This document shows, piece after piece, positions 28,080 through 37,219 of a stretch of DNA of 64,000 nucleotides. The stretch lies in assembly GCF_016745395.1 (NCBI RefSeq), contig NZ_JAERVJ010000009.1:151372-215371 (forward strand). Reading direction: 5' to 3'. A model generated the notes under the pieces. It was given only the letters and a program-made list of their open reading frames with translations. It was not told the DNA's origin and searched no databases. The stretch's first letter is position 1; every line of letters begins with the position of its first letter. Source of the stretch: Methylocystis sp. Sn-Cys (lineage in GTDB: Bacteria > Pseudomonadota > Alphaproteobacteria > Rhizobiales > Beijerinckiaceae). The position numbers and the translations under genes are program-made.

Positions 28080-28278
28080 CCGTCCGGCGTAAGATTTCGC
28101 GGGGCCGCCGCTCTGGCAATTGAGCGGCGGCCTTGTCGCATACGTCCCAAGGCAAGCGGCGCGTGATTTCGACGATCGAGATGAGCTTGCGCCTCAGCGC
28201 CAACCACTGACGGCCGCGCGTCAAACTTGCCGCGCGCCCCTTATACCGTTTCCGTTTGAATAGCTCGGATTGGGGCTT

Positions 28279-28382
28279 GTCATTCCCGACGGGCCGAAGG
28301 CCCGATCGGGAATCCAGAGCCACAAAAGCGCTGGTTTGGCTCTGGATTCCCGATCGCTCGCTGCGCGAGCGTCGGGAATGAC
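28279..28382. repeat. dispersed repeat, family A (opposite orientation)
   Basis: A full-length unit in reverse orientation to 17023. The flank CCGTTTCCGTTTGAATAGCTC precedes it and GAACCAATCAAGCTGATCTCG follows. Apart from this unit, nothing is recognised in the 28080-28408 gap. Confidence 0.8.
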
Positions 28383-28408
28383 ACCGAACCAATCAAGCTG
28401 ATCTCGTA

Positions 28409-28723
28409 TTACTCGATGCCCTCCCGACGGCTTCGAGTGTTGTAAGCCTCGCGAAAGCGCCTGTCGATTTCGCTCGGCTCGACGGGCGCCGGCTGCGCGG
28501 CTGCGAGGGCGCCGCGGACCGCCGAGGCTTCTTCCGCGGTCAAAACGAGCGGTCCCGCCATATGCGTCGCATTGGGCACACTCGCCAGGATCGCTTTGCG
28601 ATTGGGATGGGTCGCGATCTCGACGATCCCGTCGGCGACCGGCTCGCGCGCCACGCAGACATAGGGACCGATGACTTCGATTGCGCGGCCATCTGACGTA
28701 TTCCGGATGAATGTGACTTGCAT
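28409..28723 (-). CDS. small hypothetical protein
   Basis: A 104-residue soluble protein (MQVTFIRNTSDGRAIEVIGP, ending in a charged FREAYNTRSRREGIE helix). Codon use is like the neighbours and the composition is protein-like, but I recognise no domain. Its 3' end abuts the family A repeat. The 392-bp gap from here to mosB holds no recognisable gene. Confidence 0.5.
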   Translation of the reverse strand: MQVTFIRNTSDGRAIEVIGPYVCVAREPVADGIVEIATHPNRKAILASVPNATHMAGPLVLTAEEASAVRGALAAAQPAPVEPSEIDRRFREAYNTRSRREGIE

Positions 28724-29115
28724 CTTCTCGACTGCCCCACGCTCGAGGGATCGTCGGCTTCTTCGTCACCAAGACGAAGGAAGCCTCTCTCATGTGATTT
28801 CCGCCCGAGCGGCTCGCGTAACGAGCCAATCAAGCGGATTTGATGTCGCACGCCGGACGTGTGGGAAGTCGCTCGACAACCCGTTTCGCCTGGCAGCACC
28901 GCCAAGCAATTTTGATGCCCTGCTTGGGGATGTGACGGCGCGACGCCGCATCGCAAATCCGGCGCAGGCGTTTTCCGTCCTCTTTTCCGGCGAAGCATTT
29001 GCCGTGTTTTCCGTGCAGTAAAAAAAGCAGAATTCCCGCATATTGCGAGGTAATTCTCGAAGCTGTATCGAGACAGTGGAATAAATATTTGTAGATATCA
29101 CGAAAGGTTGCCCTC

Positions 29116-29928
29116 ATGGCCAATACGACGGCCGCGCTCGACGCCCTCCTCATGCAACGGTCGCTGACCGACGCGCAGCTTCTGGCGGCGGCCGAGTCCG
29201 CCGCCGATTTCCGCATTCTGCCGGACGCGACGGTCATCAAGATCGGCGGGCAAAGCGTCATCGACCGTGGCCGCGCGGCGGTCTATCCGCTGGTGGACGA
29301 GATCGTCGCCGCCCGCAAATCCCATAAGCTGCTGATCGGCACCGGCGCGGGCACGCGCGCCCGGCATCTCTATTCGATTGCGGCGGGGCTCGGCCTGCCG
29401 GCGGGCGTGCTCTCGCAGCTCGGCGCCTCGGTCGCCGACCAGAACGCCGCAATGCTTGGACAGTTGCTCGCCAAATACGGCGTCTCCGCCGTCAACGGCG
29501 CCGCGCTCTCGGCGGTGCCGCTTTACCTCGCCGAGGTGAACGCCGTCATCTTCAGCGGCATGCCGCCCTACAACGTCTGGATGCGCCCCGCGCCCGAGGG
29601 CGTCATCCCGCCTTATCGCACCGACGCCGGATGTTTCCTCGTCGCCGAGCAGTTCGGCTGCAAGGCGATGATCTTCGTGAAGGACGAAAACGGCCTCTAC
29701 ACCGCCAACCCCAAAACCGCGAAAGGCGCGAAGTTCATCCCGAAGATTTCGGTCGATGAGATGAAGGCGCAGGGGCTGCACGACTCGATCCTCGAGTTCC
29801 CCATGCTCGATCTGCTGAAAGCCGCGCGCCACGTCCGCGAAGTGCAGGTCGTCAACGGCCTTGTCCCCGGCAATCTGACACGCGCGCTGGCCGGCGAGCA
29901 TGTCGGCACGATCATCACCGCGAGCTAA
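29116..29928 (+). CDS. mosB: molybdenum storage protein beta subunit
   Basis: A 270-residue amino-acid-kinase/UMP-kinase-fold protein. From memory it matches the Azotobacter vinelandii MoSto beta chain closely along its length ([72 protein letters not shown]). MosA and MosB assemble into a hexameric cage that stores polynuclear oxomolybdate or tungstate clusters in an ATP-dependent way. The gene is 14 bp upstream of mosA. The 390-bp upstream region is AT-richer, but I found no clear ModE box. Confidence 0.95.
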   Translation: MANTTAALDALLMQRSLTDAQLLAAAESAADFRILPDATVIKIGGQSVIDRGRAAVYPLVDEIVAARKSHKLLIGTGAGTRARHLYSIAAGLGLPAGVLSQLGASVADQNAAMLGQLLAKYGVSAVNGAALSAVPLYLAEVNAVIFSGMPPYNVWMRPAPEGVIPPYRTDAGCFLVAEQFGCKAMIFVKDENGLYTANPKTAKGAKFIPKISVDEMKAQGLHDSILEFPMLDLLKAARHVREVQVVNGLVPGNLTRALAGEHVGTIITAS

Positions 29929-29942
29929 AAGAGTTTTTTCCC

Positions 29943-30770
29943 ATGACCGACGCCAATAGCATCAAGCACGTCGCCTCGCCGCTCGCGCGCCAGACCCTTC
30001 TCGACGGCGATCTCACCCGCCCGGTCGCCGGCCGCCGCCCGATCCGGCTCCTCCCCTGGCTGCAGGTCGTGAAGATCGGCGGCCGCTCGATCATGGATCG
30101 CGGCGCGGACGCCATCCTCCCGATCGTCGACGAAATCCGTAAGCTCCTGCCCGAGCACCGTCTGCTGATCCTGACCGGCGCGGGCGTGCGCGCTCGCCAC
30201 CTCTATGGCGTGGGGCTCGATCTCGGCCTGCCGGTGGGCTCGCTGGCCCCGCTCGCGGCGAGCGAAGCCGGCCAGAACGGTCATATCCTCGCCTCGCTGC
30301 TCGCGCCGGAGGGCGTCTCCTATGTCGAGCACCCGACCATCGCCAACCAGCTCGCCATCCATCTCTCCGCGGCCCGCGCGGTGGTCGGAAGCGCCTTTCC
30401 GCCCTACCACCACCACGAATTCCCGAACTCGCGCATCCCCATGCACCGCGCGGACACCGGCGCGTTTCTGCTCGCCGACGCGCTCGGCGCGGCTGGTCTG
30501 ACGATCGTGGAGGACGTGGACGGGGTCTATACGACCGACCCCAAAGGCCCCGGCGGCGAGCGGGCCGAGCTGATCCGCGAGGCGAGCGGCGCCGAGCTTT
30601 CGAAGCTCGATGCGCTGCCTTTCGACCGCGCGCTCCTCGAGGTCATGGCGAATGCGCGGCATCTCGAGCGGGTGCAGGTGGTCAACGGACTCGTTCCGGG
30701 CCGGCTGACCGCCGCGCTGCGCGGCGAGCATGTCGGGACAATTGTCCGCACCGGCGCGCAGGCGGCCTGA
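29943..30770 (+). CDS. mosA: molybdenum storage protein alpha subunit
   Basis: A 275-residue partner of mosB with the same kinase-like fold ([45 protein letters not shown]). It contains the triple-histidine loop PPYHHHEF at 153-160, which in the A. vinelandii alpha chain contacts the molybdate cluster. The C-terminus [23 protein letters not shown] is shared with the beta chain. In-frame spacing and gene order (beta then alpha) indicate one transcript. A B repeat follows directly. Confidence 0.95.
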   Translation: MTDANSIKHVASPLARQTLLDGDLTRPVAGRRPIRLLPWLQVVKIGGRSIMDRGADAILPIVDEIRKLLPEHRLLILTGAGVRARHLYGVGLDLGLPVGSLAPLAASEAGQNGHILASLLAPEGVSYVEHPTIANQLAIHLSAARAVVGSAFPPYHHHEFPNSRIPMHRADTGAFLLADALGAAGLTIVEDVDGVYTTDPKGPGGERAELIREASGAELSKLDALPFDRALLEVMANARHLERVQVVNGLVPGRLTAALRGEHVGTIVRTGAQAA

Positions 30771-30794
30771 GCGCTGCGGATTTTAGCGCTCACC

Positions 30795-30874
30795 GTCATT
30801 GCGAGGAGCGTAAGCGACGAAGCAATCCAGGGCCACATCACGGCCCTGGATTGCTTCGCTTCGCTCGCAATGAC
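30795..30874. repeat. dispersed hairpin repeat, family B (copy 5)
   Basis: A full-length unit in the same arm order as copy 1, starting 24 bp past the mosA stop. It could act as a bidirectional transcript barrier. Confidence 0.85.
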
Positions 30875-30944
30875 GGCAGGCGATTTGGCAAGCGGGCCGC
30901 AGGTTTCTGACCCTCCAGGGCAGCGCGCGAGCGCCGGGCGTGAG

Positions 30945-31126
30945 CCCATCCCTCCCCTTTACGGGGAGGGTGGCCCCGCCATAGCCCGTCTTTTAAGACG
31001 CCCGTCTTAAAAGACGGGCTATGGCGGGGTCGGGTGGGGTAAAGCCCACCACTGTCGTTGCGGCTCGAACCCCACCCGGCGGCCTTCGGTCGCCGACCTC
31101 CCCGTAAAGGGGAGGTACGGGATCAT
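30945..31126. repeat. large composite palindrome, family C-prime
   Basis: A roughly 180-bp element with outer CCTCCCC(T)TTACGGGGAGG hairpins and a central perfect inverted repeat with 27-bp arms (30974-31000 and 31003-31029) separated by only two bases. A decayed copy in opposite orientation is at 35815-35996. Together with B copy 5 it accounts for the mosA-DUF6101 gap. Confidence 0.8.
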
Positions 31127-31164
31127 GACGCCAGATCGCTATCACTAATTACGCGGCCGGCGAC

Positions 31165-31689
31165 TCACTCGTAGCAGATGATCTCGCGCTCGCCGGCGAA
31201 GACCTCGGCCATGCGCGCGGCGACGCCCGTCTTGCGGCGCGTGAGAAAGCGCGGGCGACGGCTACGCAGGCTGGAGGCGCCCCGGCGCGGGAAGACCGTA
31301 AGCGACGAACCCGCCGCATCGACCTTGGCGAGCTTGCCGTTCTCGGCCGCGAGCCGCGGCAAGGCGAGCCAGCTCGCCCAATATTTCCAGTCCGCCGCGG
31401 CGTCGCCGCTGTCCTGGGTTTCCGCCAGCACGACATCGAGGTCGCGGTCGCGATGCGCGAGCGAGAGGCGGTAGCAGGGCGCCCCATCCTGCCCCTCGAC
31501 GACGTCCAGCACGACGCCGCAATAGGCCGGCGCCGGCACGGCGATCATCATATCGACGCCGTTGAAGCGCCGCGAGATGAGGATGTCGCTGCGCGTGACG
31601 CGCACGCGCCGCACGCCGCCATCCGCACGCCAGTCGCGTTGAACGAGAAAGGCTTCATCGATCTTGCGCGCATTGCCGGCTTCGAACAT
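31165..31689 (-). CDS. DUF6101 family protein
   Basis: A 174-residue protein with the features of DUF6101 of Hyphomicrobiales: a central beta-rich part (ILISRRFNGVDMMIAVPAPAYCGVVLDV), LAHRDRDLDVVLAET, then DWKYWASWLALPRL, and a basic RRPRFLTRRKTG stretch before GEREIICYE. Function is unknown. The ATG at 31689 is preferred; the upstream extension to 31839 is not family-like. Confidence 0.8.
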   Translation of the reverse strand: MFEAGNARKIDEAFLVQRDWRADGGVRRVRVTRSDILISRRFNGVDMMIAVPAPAYCGVVLDVVEGQDGAPCYRLSLAHRDRDLDVVLAETQDSGDAAADWKYWASWLALPRLAAENGKLAKVDAAGSSLTVFPRRGASSLRSRRPRFLTRRKTGVAARMAEVFAGEREIICYE

Positions 31690-31915
31690 GGCTTCACTCC
31701 TCGGGCTCGGGCTGTTCCTTTTGTCCCCACGATCCTGCCGCGCGAGCCCCGGCAAAGTTGCTAAAAACCCTGGTGAATGCAGCGTAAACCATTGCATTTG
31801 AGCCGTTATCCCGACTCCAAGGTAAATGCGGGGAAACACATTTGATCAAATTGTCGGCAATTCGCATCCGCGAATGTCTTGCGGGCAAGCCGCGGCTCCC
31901 CTACTGCTTCTCGTG

Positions 31916-32740
31916 ATGCCGCTCGTCGAATCCGACCGTCCCGCCTTCCTGTCGCGCCTCGAAGCGATTACGCGCGAGGCCGGCGACATCGCCATGGCCT
32001 ATTTCCGCCCAGGCGCCCGCACGGCGGCGGCGATCTCTTACAAAGGCGGCGGCTCGCCGGTGACCGAGGCCGATTTCGCGGTGGACCGTTTCCTCTTCGA
32101 GGAAATGCGCCGGCTCGCGCCCGAGGCCGGCTGGCTCTCCGAGGAAACCGCCGACACTGACGCGCGCCTGTCGCGCGAGGCGATCTTCGTCGTCGACCCC
32201 ATCGACGGCACACAGGCCTTCACCCGCGGCGACGAGCGCTGGGCGGTCTCCCTCGCCTTCGTCGAGCGCGGGCGGCCGACGATCGGCGTCGTCCATGCGC
32301 CGGCGCGCGGGGAAACATTTACCGCCGCGCGCGGGCTCGGCTCCTTTCTCAACGGCGAGCGTCTCTCGCCGCTCAGCCGCGCCACGCTCGCCGGCGCCAT
32401 GGTCATCGCGCCGCGGCCGCTGCATGAGCGTATCGCCGCTCTGCCGCACAATATTGCGATCGCGCCGCGCACGCCCTCTCTGGCGCTGCGGCTCGTGGAT
32501 ATTGCCGCCGGGCGTCACGATCTCGTCATCTCTTCGCCCAATGCACGCGATTGGGATATCGCCGCGGCCGACGTCATTCTGGAGGAGGCCGGGATCGCCC
32601 TCGAAGAGGTCGAGGGGGGCGAGATCACCTATAATCGCAGCTCCTCGAAGCGCGGCATGCTCGTCGCCGCGCCCAAGCCTCTCATCGAGGACACGAGAAC
32701 GATAGCTCTGGACGTTTCGAAAGGAATAAAGTGGTCATGA
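31916..32740 (+). CDS. cysQ: 3'(2'),5'-bisphosphate nucleotidase (inositol monophosphatase family)
   Basis: A 274-residue Mg-dependent phosphatase with the metal-binding signature FVVDPIDGTQAF, an upstream SEETAD carboxylate and the C-terminal NARDWDIAAADVILEEAG motif. CysQ hydrolyses PAP to AMP in sulfate assimilation; inositol-phosphate activity is an alternative for this family. ATG at 31916 is chosen, with GTG at 31913 possible. It is the first gene of a conserved Hyphomicrobiales run leading into lipid A/KDO genes. Confidence 0.88.
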   Translation: MPLVESDRPAFLSRLEAITREAGDIAMAYFRPGARTAAAISYKGGGSPVTEADFAVDRFLFEEMRRLAPEAGWLSEETADTDARLSREAIFVVDPIDGTQAFTRGDERWAVSLAFVERGRPTIGVVHAPARGETFTAARGLGSFLNGERLSPLSRATLAGAMVIAPRPLHERIAALPHNIAIAPRTPSLALRLVDIAAGRHDLVISSPNARDWDIAAADVILEEAGIALEEVEGGEITYNRSSSKRGMLVAAPKPLIEDTRTIALDVSKGIKWS

Positions 32741-32991
32741 CAAAGAAGGCGACGCCCGCGAAACAGGACAAGCAGCTTCTGCATCTCGTCTTCGGCGGCG
32801 AGCTGGAGGCGCTCGACGGCGTGACCTTCCGCGATCCCGCCAAGCTCGACATCGTCGGCGTCTATCCCGACAATGACAGCGCCGTCGCCGCCTGGAAGGC
32901 GAAGGCGCAGGCGACCGTCGACAACGCGCATATGCGTTATTTCGTCGTCCATCTCTACAAGCTTCTCGACCCCGAGCACGACAAGCTCTGA
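32731..32991 (+). CDS. DUF4170 family protein
   Basis: An 86-residue cytosolic protein with the DUF4170 core (LLHLVFGGELEALDGVTFRD, DIVGVYPDNDSAVAAWKAKA, VDNAHMRYFVVHLYKLLDPE). The family is typically encoded between cysQ and waaA, as here. GTG at 32731 has AAGGA five bases upstream; ATG at 32737 would also work. Function is unknown, and the fixed position suggests a link to lipopolysaccharide core assembly. Confidence 0.88.
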   Translation: MVMTKKATPAKQDKQLLHLVFGGELEALDGVTFRDPAKLDIVGVYPDNDSAVAAWKAKAQATVDNAHMRYFVVHLYKLLDPEHDKL

Positions 32992-33114
32992 AGCGAGCTT
33001 GGCGCTTTCCAAAATCCGCCGGTTTTGGGAGCATTATTCTTGTCGGGGAAGCGCGACGCCGCTTAGGCCAATCGGCGCGGCCTCGGGCCGAAGCGTTTGC
33101 GTAGCACGGTAAAC

Positions 33115-34392
33115 ATGCCGCTCCTGAAGCTTTATCGATTGGCGACCATCGCCGCGACGCCCTTTGCCGGAGCCGGCCTCAACTGGCGCGCCTCCCGTGG
33201 CAAGGAAGACCGAGACCGGCTCGACGAACGTCTGGGCGTCGCCTCGCGCGAGCGGCCGGAAGGGCGCCTGATCTGGCTGCATGGCGCAAGCCTTGGCGAG
33301 ACGGTCTCGCTGCTGCCGCTGGTCGAGCGCTTCATCCAGCGCGGCGCGGAAGTGCTGGTGACGAGCGGAACGGTCTCCTCGGCGCGCATTCTCACGCAGC
33401 GGCTGCCGGCCGGCGCCTTCCACCAATATGTCCCGCTCGACGCCCCACGTTTCGTCAATCGCTTCCTGGATTATTGGCGCCCGGACATCGCCGTCTTCGC
33501 CGAGTCGGAGCTGTGGCCGAATATGGTCGCCTCGCTGCGCACGCGGGGGGTGGCGTTGCTGCTCGCCAACGCCCGCATCTCGCGCAAATCCGCGGAGCGC
33601 TGGAGCGGCTTGCCGAGCGCCGCCCGCCGTGTGTTCGGCGCGATCGATCTATGCCTGGCGCAGGACTCGGAGAATGCGGCGCGCTTTCTGGCGCTGGGCG
33701 CGCCCTGCGTGCGCATCGCCGGCAATCTGAAATTCGACGTGGCGCCGCCGCCTGTGGACGCCGCGCGTCTCGCCGAATTCAACGGCGCGGTCGGCGCCCG
33801 TCCGGTCTGGGCGGCGGTGTCGACGCATGCGGGCGAAGAGGAATTGATCCTCGCCGCCCATGCCGAGATCAGCAAGCAGATCCCCAATCTGCTGACCGTC
33901 ATTGCGCCGCGGCATCGCGAGCGCGGCGCGGAAATCGCAGAGCTGGCGCAAGCGCAAGGCTTTGCGACCGCCCTGCGCACGCGCGACGGCGAGCCGCGCC
34001 GCGAAACGCAGATCTATGTCGCCGACACGATCGGCGAACTCGGCCTCTTCTTTCGCAGCGTCGGCGTTGTCTTCATGGGCAAATCGCTTGTTCCCGGCGG
34101 CGGGCAGAACCCCATCGAGCCGGCGAAGCTCGGCTGTGCGGTGCTCTACGGGCCGCATATCGACAATTTCAACGAAATCTACACGGAGCTGGCCGCCGCC
34201 AAGGCGGCGGCGCGCGTCGCCGACGCCGCCGCGCTGGCGCGCGCCGCGCAATATCTCCTCTCCGAACCCGCCCGCATGCGCCGCATGGGCCGCGCCGGCG
34301 CCGAAGCGGTCGACAAGCTCGGCGGCGCCTCGCGCGCGATCATGACGGCGGTCGAGCCCTTTCTCGCGCAAGTCGCCGCCTCCGGGCGCTGA
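33115..34392 (+). CDS. waaA: 3-deoxy-D-manno-octulosonic acid transferase
   Basis: WaaA (KdtA) adds KDO residues to lipid IVA at the inner membrane. The 425 residues show an N-terminal hydrophobic anchor, WLHGASLGETVSLLPLVERF (the conserved HGASxGE motif with the catalytic Glu), the AVFAESELWPNM motif, and a GT-B C-terminal half with FMGKSLVPGGGQNPIEPAKLG. ATG at 33115 is preferred to 33097. It ends 6 bp before lpxK. Confidence 0.95.
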   Translation: MPLLKLYRLATIAATPFAGAGLNWRASRGKEDRDRLDERLGVASRERPEGRLIWLHGASLGETVSLLPLVERFIQRGAEVLVTSGTVSSARILTQRLPAGAFHQYVPLDAPRFVNRFLDYWRPDIAVFAESELWPNMVASLRTRGVALLLANARISRKSAERWSGLPSAARRVFGAIDLCLAQDSENAARFLALGAPCVRIAGNLKFDVAPPPVDAARLAEFNGAVGARPVWAAVSTHAGEEELILAAHAEISKQIPNLLTVIAPRHRERGAEIAELAQAQGFATALRTRDGEPRRETQIYVADTIGELGLFFRSVGVVFMGKSLVPGGGQNPIEPAKLGCAVLYGPHIDNFNEIYTELAAAKAAARVADAAALARAAQYLLSEPARMRRMGRAGAEAVDKLGGASRAIMTAVEPFLAQVAASGR

Positions 34393-34398
34393 GCGCTC

Positions 34399-35388
34399 AT
34401 GCGCGCGCCCCAGTTCTGGCGAACGGAAGGAGTCGCTTCTCGTCTGCTGTCTCCCTTCGGCCATCTCTATGGCGCGGTCGCCCGCGGGCGCTTGGCCCGC
34501 AAGGCGCCGCGCGCCGCTCTGCCAACGATCGTCGTCGGGGGCTTGACCATTGGCGGCGACGGTAAAACGCCGCTCGTCATCGCGCTTGCGAAGCTGCTTT
34601 CCGCGCAAGGCGAAAGTCCCGCGCTGCTCTCACGGGGCTACGGCAGGCGTAGCGGGCGCTCCGAGCCCTTCGCTGTTTCACCGCCGGACGACGCGGCAAC
34701 CGTGGGCGACGAGGCGGCGCTGCTCTCGCGCCACGCGCTCGCCATTGTCGGCGCGGATCGCGCAGCAAGCGCGGCGCTCGCGCGCGGCCTGGGGGCAACC
34801 CTTCTCATTTTGGACGACGGCTTCCACAGCCAGAGGCTCTCGCCAGACCTCTCGCTGCTCGTGATCGACTCGGACTATGGCGCGGGCAATGGCCGCTGCC
34901 TACCCGCCGGCCCGCTGCGCGCGCCGCTCGAGGCGCAGATGGCGGTCGCCGACGCTCTGATCGTCATCGGCGAGGGCGCTGCCGGGCGGGTGCTTAGCAG
35001 GTCTTGCAAAAAGCCGGTTTTCGAGGCGCAAATCGTTCCCGACCCGCAAGCGGCAAAGGCATTAGCAGGCAGGCGAGTCATCGGCTTCGCCGGAATCGGA
35101 CGCCCTGAAAAGTTCTTCCACACCCTGGCGGAGACAGGCGCCGACGTCGTTGCGACCCGGGCCTTTCCCGACCACCATCGCTACGGCGAAAGCGACCTCG
35201 CCGAGTTGATTGCGCTTGCGCGCCGGCAGGGCGCCACGCTCGTCACAACCGAGAAGGACGCCGTCCGCCTCCCGCCCGCGTTCGCCGCAGAGGCTCTGCC
35301 CATCAGCCTCACCTTTACCGAGCCGGAAGCCGTCCTGGAGACGCTCGACGCCGCGCTTTCCCGCGCGCGTCTCAGTCGGGCTTCTTGA
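34399..35388 (+). CDS. lpxK: tetraacyldisaccharide 4'-kinase
   Basis: LpxK phosphorylates the 4' position of the lipid A disaccharide precursor. The 329 residues include the P-loop variant VGGLTIGGDGKTPL, SRGYGRR, VGDEAALLSR and the LILDDGFHSQRL motif typical of the family. It follows waaA in one operon and overlaps the convergent DUF2093 gene by 17 bp at its 3' end. Confidence 0.95.
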   Translation: MRAPQFWRTEGVASRLLSPFGHLYGAVARGRLARKAPRAALPTIVVGGLTIGGDGKTPLVIALAKLLSAQGESPALLSRGYGRRSGRSEPFAVSPPDDAATVGDEAALLSRHALAIVGADRAASAALARGLGATLLILDDGFHSQRLSPDLSLLVIDSDYGAGNGRCLPAGPLRAPLEAQMAVADALIVIGEGAAGRVLSRSCKKPVFEAQIVPDPQAAKALAGRRVIGFAGIGRPEKFFHTLAETGADVVATRAFPDHHRYGESDLAELIALARRQGATLVTTEKDAVRLPPAFAAEALPISLTFTEPEAVLETLDAALSRARLSRAS

Positions 35389-35593
35389 CCCCGAGCTTCA
35401 TGAGCTTGGCGTGCGGGCCGGCGTAAGGCTCCTGCAGATCGACGTTCCAGTAGCGCAGATCCTCGAGCGGGATGGGCTCGCCGGTCACGGCGCAGCGCAC
35501 ATAGGCGCCGGGCTTGCGGATGCGATATTCGCCGTCGAGATACTCGATCTCGGCTTCCCCGGCCGGCTGCGGCGTGCGTTCGTAGCGGTTCAT
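35372..35593 (-). CDS. DUF2093 family protein
   Basis: A 73-residue protein with the DUF2093 sequence pattern (AEIEYLDGEYRIRKPGAYVRCAVTG, then PLEDLRYWNVDLQEPYAGP). It is commonly found beside lpxK in Hyphomicrobiales. It is transcribed toward lpxK with a 17-bp tail overlap. ATG at 35593 is used; a longer frame to 35668 is possible but not family-like. Function unknown. Confidence 0.88.
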   Translation of the reverse strand: MNRYERTPQPAGEAEIEYLDGEYRIRKPGAYVRCAVTGEPIPLEDLRYWNVDLQEPYAGPHAKLMKLGVKKPD

Positions 35594-35814
35594 TCGATAT
35601 CTTCTGTTGAAGCGCCGCGTCAGCGGCTGACCTGTCAGTCGTCGGATCGACGAGATGATCGACCTCATGGGCGTCGCCCTCTCCGGCCGGCCGATTTGAC
35701 GGAAAGTCTACAACCCCGCGGGCGCCAAAGGAAGCGCGAACAATCGCTGGAACCCTCGACCGACATCGCCAGAGTTTCCAGCCTTTTCGCGCCAAACTGC
35801 GTCGTTAGCCACCC

Positions 35815-35996
35815 ATACCTCCCCTTTTACGGGGAGGTCGGCGGCCAAAGGCCGCCGGGTGGGGCTCACGCCGCAACGGCAGTGGTGGGGCTTTACCCCA
35901 CCCGACCCCGCCATAGCCCGTCTTAAGACGGGCGCCTTACAAGACGCCCTATGGCGGGGCCACCCTCCGTAAAGCGGAGGGATGGGCTCACGCCCG
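35815..35996. repeat. composite palindrome, family C-prime (decayed, opposite orientation)
   Basis: Shares with 30945-31126 the CCTCCCCTTTTACGGGGAGG hairpin, the GGCGGCCAAAGGCCGCCGGG block, GTGGGGCTTTACCCCACCCG and CCGCCATAGCCCGTCTTAAG, but the central palindrome has lost its symmetry. Nothing else is recognised in the 35594-36145 gap. Confidence 0.75.
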
Positions 35997-36145
35997 ACGT
36001 CAACACGATTGCCCGAATAAGAAACACAGCGGTCTTGTTCCCGTCGCCATTCGCGCCTAGCCTTTCGCGCAAGTGCCGATTTTTGATTCGTCGAGTCAGC
36101 CTTTCGCGAACGCTGTCAAGTTCGCGCTTCGATGGGATCACGATA

Positions 36146-37219
36146 ATGGATCGGGACACCATAGGCGATCTGGCCGATTCCCACCCCCTGCCCCACGACG
36201 CCGAGTTCTCCGCCGCCAGCCCGCGCGACGCCGCCAAGGTCAAAACGATCTCGGAGCGCGCGTTGATCGTCACCCAGGGCAAGCATCGTTTCTATTCCCT
36301 CGTGCTCCCGAGCGATCTTCTCGCCCAGACCTGCACGGTCGAGGCTCGGGCTGAAAATCCGACCGACGGTTTCCAACGCCTGCTCGACGAGCGGCGCGCA
36401 AGATCGATTGCGCGTTACATCGACGCGGGTTTGGGCACAGTCCCCGGAGCCGTGGTGCTCTCGGCGCAGACCCGCGCGCATCTCTCCTATGACAAGGACG
36501 AGGGCGCCCTCACTTTCCGCAAGGACCCGAAAGCCTTTCTCATCATCGACGGGCAGCATCGCGTCTTCGGCTTCAAGCTCGCCAAATCCTCGGTGAACGT
36601 GCCGGTTGTGATCTACAACAGGCTGACGCGCGCGCAGGAATGCCGGCTGTTCATGGATATCAACACCAAGCAGCGTCCGGTGCCTAACGAGCTTTTGCTG
36701 GATATCCGTCGACTCTCGGAATTGGAGACGGAAACCGAGGCGCTGCTGCACAATGTTTTCGACGCCTTCCATACGCGCGAGGATTCCGCGCTGGCCGGCT
36801 TCCTCAGCCCCGCCGAACGCAAGAAGGGCATGATTTCCCGCGTGACCTTCAATGCGGCGCTGCGGTCGATCAAAGGCGCCTTCGATGGCGCGCCGGCCGA
36901 GGAAGTCTATGTCGTTCTCAACGCCTATATTCTCGCCTGCCGTCATGGCCTGGGGCTTCACGCCATCGATCAGAACATCGCCAACCCAGTTCTGTTCAAG
37001 GCGCTAATGCTGCTCTTCACCAATGTCGCGGGGCGCGTCGCCGACCGGCATGGCGGCCAATATACGGTGCGCAATTTCGAGGAAGTGCTCGTTCCCTTCT
37101 TCCGGCGATTGAAGAAAAGCGATCTGCCGCGGGCCGGCATGACGCATATCATGCTGCACGAGCATTACAGCAAGGCGCTAAGCGCCGGCTTCCTGCTCAA
37201 ACAATGGCTGTTCGCCTGA
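36146..37219 (+). CDS. stand-alone DGQHR-domain (DndB-like) protein
   Basis: A 357-residue protein with the DGQHR motif at residues 135-139 (FLIIDGQHRVFGFKLA), the following NVPVVIYNRLTRAQECRLFMDINTKQRPVP segment and a helical C-terminus, as in DndB/DGQHR proteins. DndB regulates DNA phosphorothioation genes, but no dnd, ssp or restriction genes are adjacent. ATG at 36146 is chosen; the frame upstream to 35951 runs through repeat DNA. It converges on the GT2 gene with a 42-bp overlap. Flanking repeats suggest possible transfer. Confidence 0.82.
   Translation: MDRDTIGDLADSHPLPHDAEFSAASPRDAAKVKTISERALIVTQGKHRFYSLVLPSDLLAQTCTVEARAENPTDGFQRLLDERRARSIARYIDAGLGTVPGAVVLSAQTRAHLSYDKDEGALTFRKDPKAFLIIDGQHRVFGFKLAKSSVNVPVVIYNRLTRAQECRLFMDINTKQRPVPNELLLDIRRLSELETETEALLHNVFDAFHTREDSALAGFLSPAERKKGMISRVTFNAALRSIKGAFDGAPAEEVYVVLNAYILACRHGLGLHAIDQNIANPVLFKALMLLFTNVAGRVADRHGGQYTVRNFEEVLVPFFRRLKKSDLPRAGMTHIMLHEHYSKALSAGFLLKQWLFA

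Noticed and set aside
28724..29115. Small ORFs and a Mo box upstream of mosB
   Set aside because: The frames lack ribosome-binding sites and family resemblance, and I see no clear ModE palindrome; the region is left as unassigned leader.
35951..36145. N-terminal 65-residue extension of the DGQHR protein
   Set aside because: It translates repeat DNA (tail of the C-prime element) and has no family resemblance; the ATG at 36146 is a better start.
36146..37219. Part of a DNA phosphorothioation operon
   Set aside because: No dndA, dndC-E, ssp or dptF-H genes lie on either side.
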